A stretch of DNA of 46,337 nucleotides from a bacterium (GCA_028819345.1 JAPPLW010000100.1:1-46337); one strand, 5' to 3'. Positions 24,928 through 33,457 are shown, counted from the stretch's first letter. Notes: a model not told the origin generated them from the letters alone. Program-made: numbers and translations.

Positions 24928-25794
24928 TCAGTTCCTCCTCTTCCTCCTCCTCGATTTTCTGGCCGAATGGGAGTGCGGCTGGGTAGAGGACGGGGGATCT
25001 CCCTCGCCGGGCTTGTCCTCCGAACCCAGCCCTGGGGGCGGTTCCGGCCGACCGTCCATCCAGTTGATAGCGACTTGCTGGCTCAGGCGAACCAGGTTGG
25101 AAGTTGTCCAATAAAGCAACAATCCTGCCGGAAAGTTCCACGAGATGAAGCCCAGGAAGAGCGGCATGATGCGGGTGAACATCTGCATTTGCCGCCTCTG
25201 CCGGTCCCCCGCCACCGAGACCTGGTCGCGCTGGGTGTACCACTGCTGAATGTATTGGATGGTGATCATCAGAATCATGGTGCCCAGGTAGGGGAGCGCC
25301 GCCACCAGTCCTGTGGTGGTGGCCTGGGCGGGACTCAACGCCAGGTCCATGCCGACGAAGATGGCCTCCTCTGCCCGGATGGCCTCCCACAAAGCGCTCC
25401 CGGGAGGGACAGGGGAAAAGTCGGTTTGCAGACCGGTGGGATCGTTCAAGACCCGAAAGATGGCAAACAGGATGGGGGACTGGACCAGCAGAGGGCCCAA
25501 ACACCCGAGCGGGGAAGCTCCGCGCTCCCGTTGCAACTCGGTCATGCGACGCTGCATCTCCTCGCGTTGATCCCGGTAATCCCGGCGAATGCGCTGCAAC
25601 TCGGGCTGGATCTGCATCATCGCCCGGCTGGACCGGGTCTGCTTCAAGGTGAGAGGAAACAGCAAGGTGTTGATCACCACCGTCACCAGGATGATCGCTA
25701 TGCCGAAGCTGGGAATGAAGTCGTATGAGATGGCAAAAGACCAGCCCAAACCCTCCTTGATCCAATCCCACAGGGTCCACCAGGGGTCTAGCAC
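24928..25794 (-). CDS. yidC: Membrane protein insertase YidC
   Basis: It inserts proteins into the cytoplasmic membrane alone or with SecYEG. Five hydrophobic segments are visible. The conserved hydrophilic-groove Arg is likely in LKQTRSSRAMMQIQPELQRIRRDYRDQREEMQRRM. GASPLGCLGPLLVQSPILFAIFRVL is the family core, and the C-terminus is strongly basic (SARKSRRRKRRN), as expected for ribosome contact. At 288 residues it is a Gram-positive-type YidC without the large periplasmic P1 domain. The start is GTG 25794, which overlaps the yidD stop and has GGAGGTG upstream. Confidence 0.94.
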   Translation of the reverse strand: MLDPWWTLWDWIKEGLGWSFAISYDFIPSFGIAIILVTVVINTLLFPLTLKQTRSSRAMMQIQPELQRIRRDYRDQREEMQRRMTELQRERGASPLGCLGPLLVQSPILFAIFRVLNDPTGLQTDFSPVPPGSALWEAIRAEEAIFVGMDLALSPAQATTTGLVAALPYLGTMILMITIQYIQQWYTQRDQVSVAGDRQRRQMQMFTRIMPLFLGFISWNFPAGLLLYWTTSNLVRLSQQVAINWMDGRPEPPPGLGSEDKPGEGDPPSSTQPHSHSARKSRRRKRRN

Positions 25795-26060
25795 GTTTCC
25801 ACACCTCCCGCCAGGACCGGCACCGGATCATACCCGCTCGACCCGAGGGGTTGACAGCGCAACAATCGACGCCCCGCCAAGAAAACACCCTTACCAACGC
25901 CGAATCTCTCGATGGCCGTCATGGCGTAGGCCGAACAGGTGGGAAGGTACCGGCAACGGCGCCCGAAAAGCGGGCTAATCCGCTCCTGATAGAGCCTTAG
26001 CGCGCCCAACAAGACCCCTGCGGCCCTACTGCCTGCCTTTTGCTCAGGTTGTGCTTTCAT
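25788..26060 (-). CDS. yidD: Membrane protein insertion efficiency factor YidD
   Basis: This is a small membrane-associated protein that assists YidC. The diagnostic ALRLYQERISPLFGRRCRYLPTCSAYAMTAIERFGVGKGVFLAGRRLLRCQP (split here only for length) includes the three conserved Cys. I use ATG 26060 (90 residues); a TTG at 26066 would add two residues and overlap less favourably with the weak GGTGA site. Its end overlaps yidC. Confidence 0.93.
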   Translation of the reverse strand: MKAQPEQKAGSRAAGVLLGALRLYQERISPLFGRRCRYLPTCSAYAMTAIERFGVGKGVFLAGRRLLRCQPLGSSGYDPVPVLAGGVETC

Positions 26061-26364
26061 CTTCAATCACCGTTTCCAGTGCGTCTCTCAGCCACTCCAC
26101 CAATGTTCGGAAGGGGACCTCCGCCACTTGCCGGGTGGCCACGATCACATAATCACGGCCCGGAGGCGGACCGACTTCCGCCAAAGCGGCGCGTAGACGT
26201 CGCTTTGCACGATTGCGGACCACGGCCGTTCCAACCCTGCGACCGGCCACCAGGCCAATCCCTGTCCGATCTGTGGTGTTCGGCACCGAGATGACGCTTA
26301 GGCCGCCCACCCGGCATCGCTTGCCTCGCGAGAATACCAAGCGAAAATGCCTGGAAGTTCGCAA
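26044..26364 (-). CDS. rnpA: Ribonuclease P protein component
   Basis: This protein subunit helps the RNase P RNA process tRNA 5' ends. The RNR motif VVRNRAKRRLRAAL and the N-terminal F-x-x-V-F-x-x-G (HFRLVFSRGKR) are diagnostic. Length 106 is normal. The best start visible is TTG 26364, 23 bp after the rpmH stop, without a strong ribosome site; no ATG or GTG lies upstream in frame. Confidence 0.9.
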   Translation of the reverse strand: MRTSRHFRLVFSRGKRCRVGGLSVISVPNTTDRTGIGLVAGRRVGTAVVRNRAKRRLRAALAEVGPPPGRDYVIVATRQVAEVPFRTLVEWLRDALETVIEDESTT

Positions 26365-26387
26365 CGGCTGGTAACGCGGGCCTATCT

Positions 26388-26522
26388 TCAGGCAGCCAGC
26401 CGTCTGCGGCCCTTGTGTCTCCGGGCCCGAATTACGGCCCGTCCCCCGCGGGTGCGCATCCGATGACGAAATCCGTGCCGCCGTTTGCGACGGCGAACCT
26501 TGGGTTGATAGGTCCTTTTCAT
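26388..26522 (-). CDS. rpmH: 50S ribosomal protein L34
   Basis: This 44-residue gene starts at ATG 26522 and ends with TGA at 26388-26390. The translation begins [20 protein letters not shown] and continues with [19 protein letters not shown], the almost invariant L34 sequence. It is the first gene of the rpmH-rnpA-yidD-yidC-jag operon. Upstream is a good promoter (26557-26585). Confidence 0.97.
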   Translation of the reverse strand: MKRTYQPKVRRRKRRHGFRHRMRTRGGRAVIRARRHKGRRRLAA

Positions 26523-26556
26523 TTACCGAACCTGCAAACTCTCGACAGCCTTGACA

Positions 26557-26585
26557 AGGCTATCGCAGTAATCCGCGGAAGTCAA
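26557..26585 (-). promoter_or_regulatory. Candidate rpmH promoter
   Basis: Read on the minus strand, -35 TTGACT (26580-26585) and -10 TAGCCT (26557-26562) are separated by exactly 17 bp and lie 35 bp before the rpmH ATG. A 6-3-6 inverted repeat (AGCCTT/AAGGCT, 26547-26561) overlaps the -10 and early leader. Confidence 0.5.
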
Positions 26586-26673
26586 GACGATACGTTCCCC
26601 CCCTGTCAAGTAGGGAGGAACGGAAAAAGACGCGTTTCGGCGGAATCTGCCATTACTCCCCCAGCGATCGGGG

Positions 26674-26693
26674 TAATTACAACTATGTAATTA
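26674..26693. repeat. Perfect palindrome TAATTACA-N4-TGTAATTA, second copy
   Basis: An 8-4-8 perfect inverted repeat in the rpmH-cobT divergent region, 151 bp from the rpmH ATG and 104 bp from the cobT ATG. The inner 18 bp share AATTACA-N4-TGTAATT with the palindrome at 21661-21680; only the 4-bp spacer and the outermost pair differ. It may be an operator for cobTSU, rpmH or both. Confidence 0.55.
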
Positions 26694-26796
26694 TTAGTGT
26701 GCCCCAGCCTCCCAAGCCCGTGAAGGACCGGATTCCTCCTAGTCTCACGATGACCACGCCGACCATGCCCGACGACGCCCGGAAGGCACTCTTGCC

Positions 26797-27876
26797 ATGA
26801 CGAGACATCTCACGCTGGCGGAGGTCGGCAGAAGGATCCGGCCTGCCGACCGAGACGCCATGCTGCGAGCCCGATCGCGCCAGTCGATCCTGACCAAGCC
26901 GGAAGGAGCTCTCGGCCTTCTGGAAGACATCTCGATCCGCCTGGCCGGCATGTTCGGCGCCGAACGTCCCTCGATCCGCGCCAAAACGGTGATCGTGGCG
27001 GCCGCCGATCATGGTGTCACCGCCCAGGGCGTCACCGGGTATCCGCAGGAGGTGACCTCGCAGATGGCTCTCAATTTCCTCTCGGGTGGAGCTGCCGTGA
27101 GTGTTATGGCCGACTTGTTGGGAGTACGCCAGATCGTGGTGGACGCCGGGATAGCCGGCCCCGCCTTGCCGCGCCACCCGGACCTGCGCTCCATTCGCGT
27201 AGGGAGAGGCACCGGGGACATAAGCCTCGGACCTGCCATGTCCCGTGACCAGGGGATCCAATGCGTCGAAGCGGGCATGAGACTGGCGGTCGAAGTGGCA
27301 ACCGAGGAAGGCTCCCACCTGATCGCAACCGGCGATATGGGGATCGGAAACACCACCTCCTCAAGCGCGGTGACCGCCGCTGTCACCGGCCGTCCACCGG
27401 AGGAGACCACCGGCGCCGGGACGGGACGCACCCCGGAAGAACTCCTCCACAAGACCGGCGTGGTCCGACGGGCTCTGCAGGTAAACGAACCGGATCCCTC
27501 CGACCCATTGGATGTGCTGGCCAAGGTCGGCGGGTTCGAGATCGGTGTGCTGGTCGGCGTCATTCTGGGCGGCGCCGTCATGCGCTGCGCGGTGCTGCTG
27601 GACGGCTTCATCTCCGGGGCTTCCGCCCTATTGGCCCAAGGTCTGTGCAGCGCCGCGCGGGACTACATGATTGCGTCCCACCGGTCGGCGGAGCAGGGAC
27701 ATGAAGCAGTGTTGTCTCACATGGGCCTGAAGCCCTTGCTGGACTTCAACATGCGTCTCGGAGAGGGAACCGGGGCGGTGCTTGCCATCCCGATCGTAGA
27801 GGCAGCCGCGGCCTGTCTGTCGCGAATGGCTACTTTCGACCAGGCCGGGGTCTCCAACCTCCCGGATGGCCGGTAA
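26797..27876 (+). CDS. cobT: Nicotinate-nucleotide-dimethylbenzimidazole phosphoribosyltransferase
   Basis: CobT activates the lower ligand of cobalamin by making alpha-ribazole phosphate. Conserved stretches include VIVAAADHGVTAQGVTGYPQ, FLSGGAAVSVMAD, GDMGIGNTTSSSAV and the C-terminal MRLGEGTGAVLAIPIVEAA, which holds the catalytic Glu. Length 359 is normal. GGAAGG precedes the ATG by about 10 bp. It is the first of three tightly packed cob genes that lie unexpectedly between rpmH and dnaA. Confidence 0.95.
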   Translation: MTRHLTLAEVGRRIRPADRDAMLRARSRQSILTKPEGALGLLEDISIRLAGMFGAERPSIRAKTVIVAAADHGVTAQGVTGYPQEVTSQMALNFLSGGAAVSVMADLLGVRQIVVDAGIAGPALPRHPDLRSIRVGRGTGDISLGPAMSRDQGIQCVEAGMRLAVEVATEEGSHLIATGDMGIGNTTSSSAVTAAVTGRPPEETTGAGTGRTPEELLHKTGVVRRALQVNEPDPSDPLDVLAKVGGFEIGVLVGVILGGAVMRCAVLLDGFISGASALLAQGLCSAARDYMIASHRSAEQGHEAVLSHMGLKPLLDFNMRLGEGTGAVLAIPIVEAAAACLSRMATFDQAGVSNLPDGR

Positions 27877-27878
27877 CC

Positions 27879-28712
27879 ATGAGAGGGCTTCGTTCAGCAT
27901 TGGGGTTTCTGACGATCTTTCCCGTCGGTTCCGGCCGGGGAACGGATACCCGGGGGCTCTCTTCGGCCCGCGCTTGGTTCCCGGCCGTCGGGGTGCTGCT
28001 TGGCATTGCCCTGGCAGGCATGGATCTCTTGTTGCTCCGGGTCTACACGGCGGGATCCGCCGCCGGGGCCGATGTACAAGCTGTCCATGACGTCCTTACC
28101 GGCGTAATCCTGGTGGCGGCCTTGGCCGCCATGACCCGCGCCCTCCACCTGGATGGGTTCATGGACACCTGTGGCGCCCTCTTGGGCGGTTCCGGCCCGG
28201 AGCGCCGCCTCCGGATCCTCAAGGATCCGGGCGTGGGGGCCTTCGCAGTGGCGGGAGTGATGTGTTTGCTGCTCCTCAAGGTCGCGGCCGTCTCGGCCCT
28301 CCCGGACCATGTCCGTCCATGGATATTGATCCTTGTCCCCTGCATCTCCCGAGGAGGAATGCTGTTGGTAATGGAGAGGTTTCGTTACGTCGGGGGAGAT
28401 GGTCTGGGCGCTGCCTTTCTCAGGCGGCCGGGCCGGTGGCCGTTGGTCTTCGGTACGACCCTCACGTTGCTGGTCGGAATCGCGCTGGCGGGACCCTGGA
28501 GTCTTGTCATACTTGCCCTGGCCGTTCTCACAGCGTGGTCGATCGGAGCCCTTGCCACCAGATTGTTGGGAGGCGTAACCGGTGACATCTATGGAGCCGT
28601 CAACGAAACCATAGAGGCCGGCGCCTTCCTTTGCGCGGCCCTGCTGACCGCAGGGGCTCCGAATTTGCTCAACCCGCCCTTCTTCATGCCGGCAGGTCCG
28701 TGGTATCCATGA
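27879..28712 (+). CDS. cobS: Adenosylcobinamide-GDP ribazoletransferase (cobalamin synthase)
   Basis: This integral membrane enzyme joins adenosylcobinamide-GDP and alpha-ribazole (phosphate). It has about six hydrophobic segments. FLTIFPVG at the N-terminus, ALHLDGFMDTCGALLGG and RILKDPGVGAFAV correspond to the CobS metal-binding loop and second conserved loop. The usual D-T-A-D ends in Gly here (DTCG), a change at a normally acidic position. VTGDIYGAVNETIE near the C-terminus is also diagnostic. Start ATG 27879 is 2 bp after the cobT stop; the stop overlaps the cobU ATG. Confidence 0.93.
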   Translation: MRGLRSALGFLTIFPVGSGRGTDTRGLSSARAWFPAVGVLLGIALAGMDLLLLRVYTAGSAAGADVQAVHDVLTGVILVAALAAMTRALHLDGFMDTCGALLGGSGPERRLRILKDPGVGAFAVAGVMCLLLLKVAAVSALPDHVRPWILILVPCISRGGMLLVMERFRYVGGDGLGAAFLRRPGRWPLVFGTTLTLLVGIALAGPWSLVILALAVLTAWSIGALATRLLGGVTGDIYGAVNETIEAGAFLCAALLTAGAPNLLNPPFFMPAGPWYP

Positions 28713-29251
28713 AGGGGGACATCACCTTCATCCTGGGTGGAGCTCGTTCGGGAAAGAGCACCGCCGCCGAGCGGTTGGCCCGCCGCGGCGACCGCGTCCT
28801 GTTCGTCGCCACCGCCGAGGCCCTCGACGAAGAGATGGAGCGGCGCATCCGGATCCACCGCCGGAGCCGGCCCACAGCCTGGGACACCCTGGAGGAGCCC
28901 CGGGCACTCGTTTCGACCCTGCAACCGCGACTTCCCCACTACGACGTCTTTCTAATCGACTGCATAACCCTTTGGGTAAGCAATCTGCTGTTGTCGATGG
29001 AAGGCCATCCCGATGCCGAGCGCCGAGCGGTGGACGAGACCCGGCGACTGCTCGAACTGATGCAGGATTCCCAGGCCGCCTGGATCGTGGTCAGCAACGA
29101 GGTGGGTATGGGCATCGTTCCGGCCTCGCCTCTCGGAAGGGAGTTCCGTGATGCCCTGGGGCGGGTCAACCAGATGATCGCGGCCCGGTCCAGCCGGGTA
29201 CTCCTGATGGTGGCGGGTTTGCCCTTCGAAGCGTCGCTCCCTTCCGTGTGA
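28709..29251 (+). CDS. cobU: Adenosylcobinamide kinase / adenosylcobinamide-phosphate guanylyltransferase
   Basis: CobU phosphorylates adenosylcobinamide and transfers GMP to it in the nucleotide-loop pathway. The P-loop GARSGKS (11-17), the VLFVATAEALDEEMERRIRIHRRSRP segment containing the guanylylated His, and NEVGMGIVPASPLGREFRDALGRVNQ are typical. Length 180 matches the family. ATG 28709 overlaps the cobS stop as ATGA; open frame further upstream is a cobS shadow. Confidence 0.94.
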   Translation: MKGDITFILGGARSGKSTAAERLARRGDRVLFVATAEALDEEMERRIRIHRRSRPTAWDTLEEPRALVSTLQPRLPHYDVFLIDCITLWVSNLLLSMEGHPDAERRAVDETRRLLELMQDSQAAWIVVSNEVGMGIVPASPLGREFRDALGRVNQMIAARSSRVLLMVAGLPFEASLPSV

Positions 29252-29672
29252 CCCGCGGGATCGACACGCCTGGTAAAAGGGGGCCGTTGATGTCAGAGCG
29301 CCCAGTCCACCCTCTTTCGACAAGTCTTTTGATCATCTTGCGACCGCCCTGTGAGAAGTAGTGAAAACAACCTGTTTTGTGGCAAAAAGAATTTGGAGAT
29401 CGCGAATAAAACCCACTCGTAATCCCATCGTTGTTGTTCGGCAGGTAAACCCGCATCTCCACCGAAGGCCATCCCGGGATGTCCGGAACTCTTTCCCCAG
29501 GTCAACATGGCTGTATGACCCGAATTTGACCGGAGTTTGACTTCTCGGCAACGCCGCACGTCCACAGTTTTACACTTGCCCTACCGATGGATCCCTCCCA
29601 CCGGGTCGGGGTCCTGCCGGTTGCCCCGCAAACCCCCTAATAGCCGCCCCCGCCCCCCTCAACCAAAAGCCT
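29252..29672. other. 421-bp intergenic region upstream of dnaA
   Basis: No gene is visible. The middle (about 29350-29420) is AT-rich. TTTGACC and TTTGACT at 29525-29541 could be -35 elements for dnaA. ACGTCCACA at 29558-29566 is a weak DnaA-box-like match. The last 100 bp are strongly pyrimidine/C-rich. It may contain the dnaA promoter and part of an origin, but the better DnaA-box candidates lie after dnaA. Confidence 0.4.
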
Positions 29673-31091
29673 GTGGCTCGACACCAGGAGCTTAAAGCAG
29701 CTTCGTCCCGATTCGCAGGCGCCGGAGATTCGCCTGCCTTGAACCCGTCCCCCACCCGTTTCGACCATAGCGTATTCCGTAAAGTCCTCACCGCCAGTAC
29801 TTCAACCGACAACTGGTCCCGCTGGTTCAAGGACCTGCAGGTTTCCCCGGATACCTCGGAGATTGTTGTGGAGGCTCCCAGCCGATTCGTGGCAAACCAG
29901 GTGAAAACCCGGTTTCTCCGAGAGGTGGAGGAAGCCGTCCGCAGCGCAGGCGCCGGGACGTCTCCTCTCGGCGTGCGCGTCACCGTCAACAAGACCGACG
30001 CTGTGGGGTCCCCCAACGGCCGGGCCGCCGGCGCCCCGGTCCGGGCCCCAGAGAAGCCCCCTGAGTCTCCTGCCAAGCGTCATCCCTCCAATTACCACCG
30101 TTTCGACACCTTTGAAGTGGGTCCGTCCAACCGTTTCGCCCACGCGGCCGCCTGGTCCGTCGCCGAGGACCCAGGCATCTACAACCCCTTGTTCATCTAC
30201 GGCGCATCCGGTGTGGGGAAGAGCCATCTGCTGTATGCCATTGCAAATCATGCGAGAAAGCGTCATCCCTCCCTCGTGATCCGCTACTGCACTTCCGAGG
30301 CCTTCGTGCAGAGTTTCATCCAGTGCGTCGGCAGGAGGCAGATGGAGGACTTCCGCCGTCGGTTCCGCCAAGTGGACATGCTCCTCTTGGACGACTTCCA
30401 GTTCTTGGAGGGCAAAGAGCAGACCCTGGAAGAGTTCTTCTGGACTTTCAACAGCCTCCACCAGGACGGGAAACAGATTGTGCTCACCTGTGACCGCCCA
30501 CCCCGAGACTTGACAGCCATGGAGGACCGCATAAGAAGCCGGGTGACCGGAGGTCTGCTGGCGGATGTGGCGCCACCCTGTCTCGAAACCCGTCTGGCCA
30601 TCCTTGGCCGCCTGAACGCCGCCTACTCCCAACCATTCCCCTCCGATGTCCTCTCGATGGTCGCGGAACGGATCACCGACAACATCCGGGACCTGCAGGG
30701 TGCCCTGCGCAGGCTTTCCGCCTACTCCAGACTGGTAGACCAGCCCCTGACCCCTCAGAGGGCGTCCGACCTCCTCGCGCCACTGTCGGACTTCTCACGA
30801 TCAGCTCCCACACCCGAGCAGATCATCGCTGCCTGCGCCAAGGCCTTCACTACTTCGGTGGCTGAGATCCTTGATCGCAACCGCCGCCCGATCCCTTCCG
30901 CGGCCCGTCGGGTGGCCATGTACCTAACCCGCGAACTCACCGATCTCTCCTACCCGCGCATCGGCAAGGCCTTCGGCCGTGATCATTCCACCGTAATCTC
31001 CGCATACCGGGGCACCCTGTCCCAAATGTCCACCAACAAGCCATTCGCCGAGCGGGTGTCAGCTATCCACAATTCCCTCCACACCTACTAG
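29673..31091 (+). CDS. dnaA: Chromosomal replication initiator protein DnaA
   Basis: DnaA binds DnaA boxes at oriC and opens the duplex. Domain I spans about 30-108 (FRKVLTASTSTDNWSRWFKDLQ). A Pro/Ala-rich domain II (110-140) follows. The AAA+ domain has Walker A GASGVGKS (177-184), Walker B MLLLDDFQFL and sensor DRPPRDL. Domain IV ends with the signature RRVAMYLTRELTDLSYPRIGKAFGRDHSTV. Length 472 is normal. The start GTG 29673 has no Shine-Dalgarno sequence and the first 28 residues look unconserved, so the true start could be slightly downstream. Confidence 0.95.
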   Translation: MARHQELKAASSRFAGAGDSPALNPSPTRFDHSVFRKVLTASTSTDNWSRWFKDLQVSPDTSEIVVEAPSRFVANQVKTRFLREVEEAVRSAGAGTSPLGVRVTVNKTDAVGSPNGRAAGAPVRAPEKPPESPAKRHPSNYHRFDTFEVGPSNRFAHAAAWSVAEDPGIYNPLFIYGASGVGKSHLLYAIANHARKRHPSLVIRYCTSEAFVQSFIQCVGRRQMEDFRRRFRQVDMLLLDDFQFLEGKEQTLEEFFWTFNSLHQDGKQIVLTCDRPPRDLTAMEDRIRSRVTGGLLADVAPPCLETRLAILGRLNAAYSQPFPSDVLSMVAERITDNIRDLQGALRRLSAYSRLVDQPLTPQRASDLLAPLSDFSRSAPTPEQIIAACAKAFTTSVAEILDRNRRPIPSAARRVAMYLTRELTDLSYPRIGKAFGRDHSTVISAYRGTLSQMSTNKPFAERVSAIHNSLHTY

Positions 31092-31276
31092 ATGGCTCTC
31101 CACCGATCGCCGACTCGCTCCCAGCTCCACTGGGGAAAACCCTCGTCGCCGGTATACAAACAGGCTTGTAATACACCCAGGTCCCCCGCAATTTCCCTTC
31201 GCTATCCACAGACAACACCTATTACTGATATAACGAGTAGTTTTAAACTACAAATTCTAAAGAAAGGGGAACCTCT
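31063..31276. other. oriC: Candidate oriC (dnaA-dnaN intergenic region)
   Basis: Two copies of CTATCCACA, one mismatch from the classical DnaA box TTATCCACA, lie at 31063-31071 (dnaA tail) and 31202-31210. They are followed by a markedly AT-rich stretch (about 31211-31262) that contains the 7-1-7 palindrome GTAGTTT-T-AAACTAC (31237-31251) and could be the unwinding element. In other actinobacteria oriC lies between dnaA and dnaN. Only two good boxes are seen, fewer than usual, so the full origin may extend elsewhere. Confidence 0.45.
31202..31210 (+). promoter_or_regulatory. DnaA-box-like sequence CTATCCACA
   Basis: It differs from TTATCCACA only at the first base and is followed directly by the AT-rich stretch before dnaN. 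The identical nonamer occurs at 31063-31071. Confidence 0.5.
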
Positions 31277-32365
31277 GTGAAGATCCGAGCTAACCGGGAA
31301 CAGCTGGCCGATGCCTTGGGACGCGCCCAAAGAGCGGTTGGCTCGCGTAGCTCTCTTCCGGTCTTGCAAGGGCTCTTGTGCGAAGCCTCCGACGGGAAGC
31401 TGGCGGTGACCGGTACCGATCTCGAGGTAACGGTACGGAGCGAGATCGAAGCCGACGTGGAGGAATGGGGCAAAGCAGTCGTTCCGGGAAGATTGTTCAC
31501 CCAGGCGGTACGGCGGATGCCCCCGGGCGTAGTGACGTTACGGGCAGGAGACCAGTCCGAGCTCGAGATCTCGGGAGAGACTCCTCAGCCGGTTTACACG
31601 CTCAGGCAGCTCTCGGAGGACTTTCCAAAACTCGGGTCGGCAGGCAGTGGCGGGATCGAGGTCGAAGGGGAGGGCCTGACCACGGCCATCAGACAGGTTG
31701 CGCCCGCCGCCTCGACAGATCTCGGGCGAGCCGTGTTGACCGGGGTCCTTATGGAATCCACATCCGAACGCCTACGTATGGTCGCCACCGACTCCTATCG
31801 CCTGGCGCTCAGAGACCTGCCAGCCATCGGACTGGAGGCCACAGGATTACTGCCGGCGCGGGGATTGCGGGAGTTGCCCAACACGGTGGGGGCCAGCAAG
31901 GTGAACGTGGGGTTCACCGAGCGTGAGGGGGTCTTCAACTCCACGGCCGGCACTCTCCGGTTGCGCATGATCGAGGGCAACTTCCCCAAGTACGAGACCC
32001 TTCTGCCCAGTGAGTATCCCAACCAATTGGTGTGTGACCGAGAGTCTTTGTTGGAGACGATTCGCCGGATGGAGTTGGTAGCCGAGGATCACTACCCCAT
32101 CCGTCTCACCATCAGCGAAGGGGGAGCGGAGGTAAATGTCATACGGCAGGACGTGGGGCGCGCCACCGATCATGTGGAAGGGGAGTTCCAAGGAGAGAGC
32201 AGCAGTTTAACGGTGGCTTTCAACCCGAGGTATCTGGCTGACGGGGTGGTGGCAACCGGCGCCGAGAAGGTGCGCCTGCGCATAATCGACGGCATGAAGC
32301 CGAGCGTGATAGACGACCCTGATCGAAAAGAGTTCCTCTACCTTTTGATGCCGGTCAACGTGTAG
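31277..32365 (+). CDS. dnaN: DNA polymerase III beta subunit (sliding clamp)
   Basis: This forms the ring-shaped processivity clamp of the replicase. Three clamp domains are visible across 362 residues, with RQLSEDFPKL, LATDSYRLALRD-like MVATDSYRLALRDLP, and the C-terminal FLYLLMPVNV that forms part of the peptide-binding groove (canonical end ...YLVMPVRL). The start GTG 31277 is preceded by AAAGGGGA. The recF ATG follows its stop directly. Confidence 0.96.
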   Translation: MKIRANREQLADALGRAQRAVGSRSSLPVLQGLLCEASDGKLAVTGTDLEVTVRSEIEADVEEWGKAVVPGRLFTQAVRRMPPGVVTLRAGDQSELEISGETPQPVYTLRQLSEDFPKLGSAGSGGIEVEGEGLTTAIRQVAPAASTDLGRAVLTGVLMESTSERLRMVATDSYRLALRDLPAIGLEATGLLPARGLRELPNTVGASKVNVGFTEREGVFNSTAGTLRLRMIEGNFPKYETLLPSEYPNQLVCDRESLLETIRRMELVAEDHYPIRLTISEGGAEVNVIRQDVGRATDHVEGEFQGESSSLTVAFNPRYLADGVVATGAEKVRLRIIDGMKPSVIDDPDRKEFLYLLMPVNV

Positions 32366-33457
32366 ATGGCGCTGGCCTGGCTGGCGTTGGCGGGGTTTCG
32401 CTCCTACCCGGAGCTACGTTGGACGCCATCGCCGGGGGTCAATCTCGTGGTGGGGGGCAACGGAGTAGGCAAGACCAACCTGCTGGAGGCGGTGGGGATG
32501 ATATTCACGGGCGCCTCCTTCCGGGGGGCCCCCGATCAGGCGCTGGTCGCAGTCGGCCGGGACACGGCGGCAGTCAGGGGAGGGACCGATGACGCCGCGC
32601 CGCACACCATCGAACTGGTCGTGCACCGGACAGAGCGACGACGGTTGCTGCTCAACGGGTCCCGCCCCGCTCGGGTGAGCGAATTGGCGGGAGCCGGCCG
32701 GGTGCTGGTGTTCATCCCCGAGCATCTTGAGTTGGTGAAGGGCGGCCCCGCGCAGCGAAGGAATTGGCTGGATGAGACCGCGGGTTTGCTGTGGCCGCTG
32801 GCGCGGGCTGACCAGGCTGAATATCAGAAGACCCTGCGTCACCGCAACGCTTTCTTGAAGACGGGGGACAGGGAGGATCGCGTGACGCTGGAAGTTTGGG
32901 ACCACCGCCTGGCAATATCGGGGGCCAGGGTGATGGCAGCCCGAGCCAGGGCCATCCACCAGGTGGCGAATCCAGTGGCCCGGGCGGTGTCGGCCATTGC
33001 CGGAATGAGCGAGCAGATGTCAATCGACTATCGGTCTGACTGGGGCGGCAGGCTTGACCCGACCGTGGCGACGGCCGAGTGGGAGCGATGCCTGCAGAGT
33101 GCGTTGGAGGGACGCCGCAACCGGGATTTCCTGGTTGGGTCAACCACGGTGGGCCCTCACCGGGACGAGCCCATCCTGACCTTGAACCACCAGGATGCGC
33201 GGCTGTACGCCAGCCAGGGTGAACAGCGAACCCTGGCCTTGGCGCTCCGCCTGGGCGTTTTCGGCGCCGTGGAGGAGGCCGCCGGTTCCCGCCCCATCCT
33301 GGTGCTGGATGATGTGTTCAGCGAACTTGACCGAGACCGGGCCGAGGCGCTGGTGGAGTGGCTCCCCGCCACCCAGACCTTCATCTCGGCGGTGGAGGAG
33401 GAAAAGACACCGATCGGAGGGGATGTGTGGCGAGTTACGCCGGGGTCCCTCATTTGA
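32366..33457 (+). CDS. recF: DNA replication and repair protein RecF
   Basis: This SMC-like ATPase helps load RecA at gaps. Walker A GGNGVGKTNLLEAVG is near residues 29-43. Other landmarks are VFIPEHLELVKGGPAQRRNWLDE, SQGEQRTLALALRL (ABC-type signature) and Walker B ILVLDDVFSELDRDR. Length 363 is normal. It starts at ATG 32366, immediately after the dnaN stop, implying co-translation. Confidence 0.95.
   Translation: MALAWLALAGFRSYPELRWTPSPGVNLVVGGNGVGKTNLLEAVGMIFTGASFRGAPDQALVAVGRDTAAVRGGTDDAAPHTIELVVHRTERRRLLLNGSRPARVSELAGAGRVLVFIPEHLELVKGGPAQRRNWLDETAGLLWPLARADQAEYQKTLRHRNAFLKTGDREDRVTLEVWDHRLAISGARVMAARARAIHQVANPVARAVSAIAGMSEQMSIDYRSDWGGRLDPTVATAEWERCLQSALEGRRNRDFLVGSTTVGPHRDEPILTLNHQDARLYASQGEQRTLALALRLGVFGAVEEAAGSRPILVLDDVFSELDRDRAEALVEWLPATQTFISAVEEEKTPIGGDVWRVTPGSLI

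Noticed and set aside
31092..31280. Small open frame between dnaA and dnaN
   Set aside because: Lies across the candidate origin, has no ribosome site and a composition unlike coding sequence; the overlap with dnaN start also argues against it.
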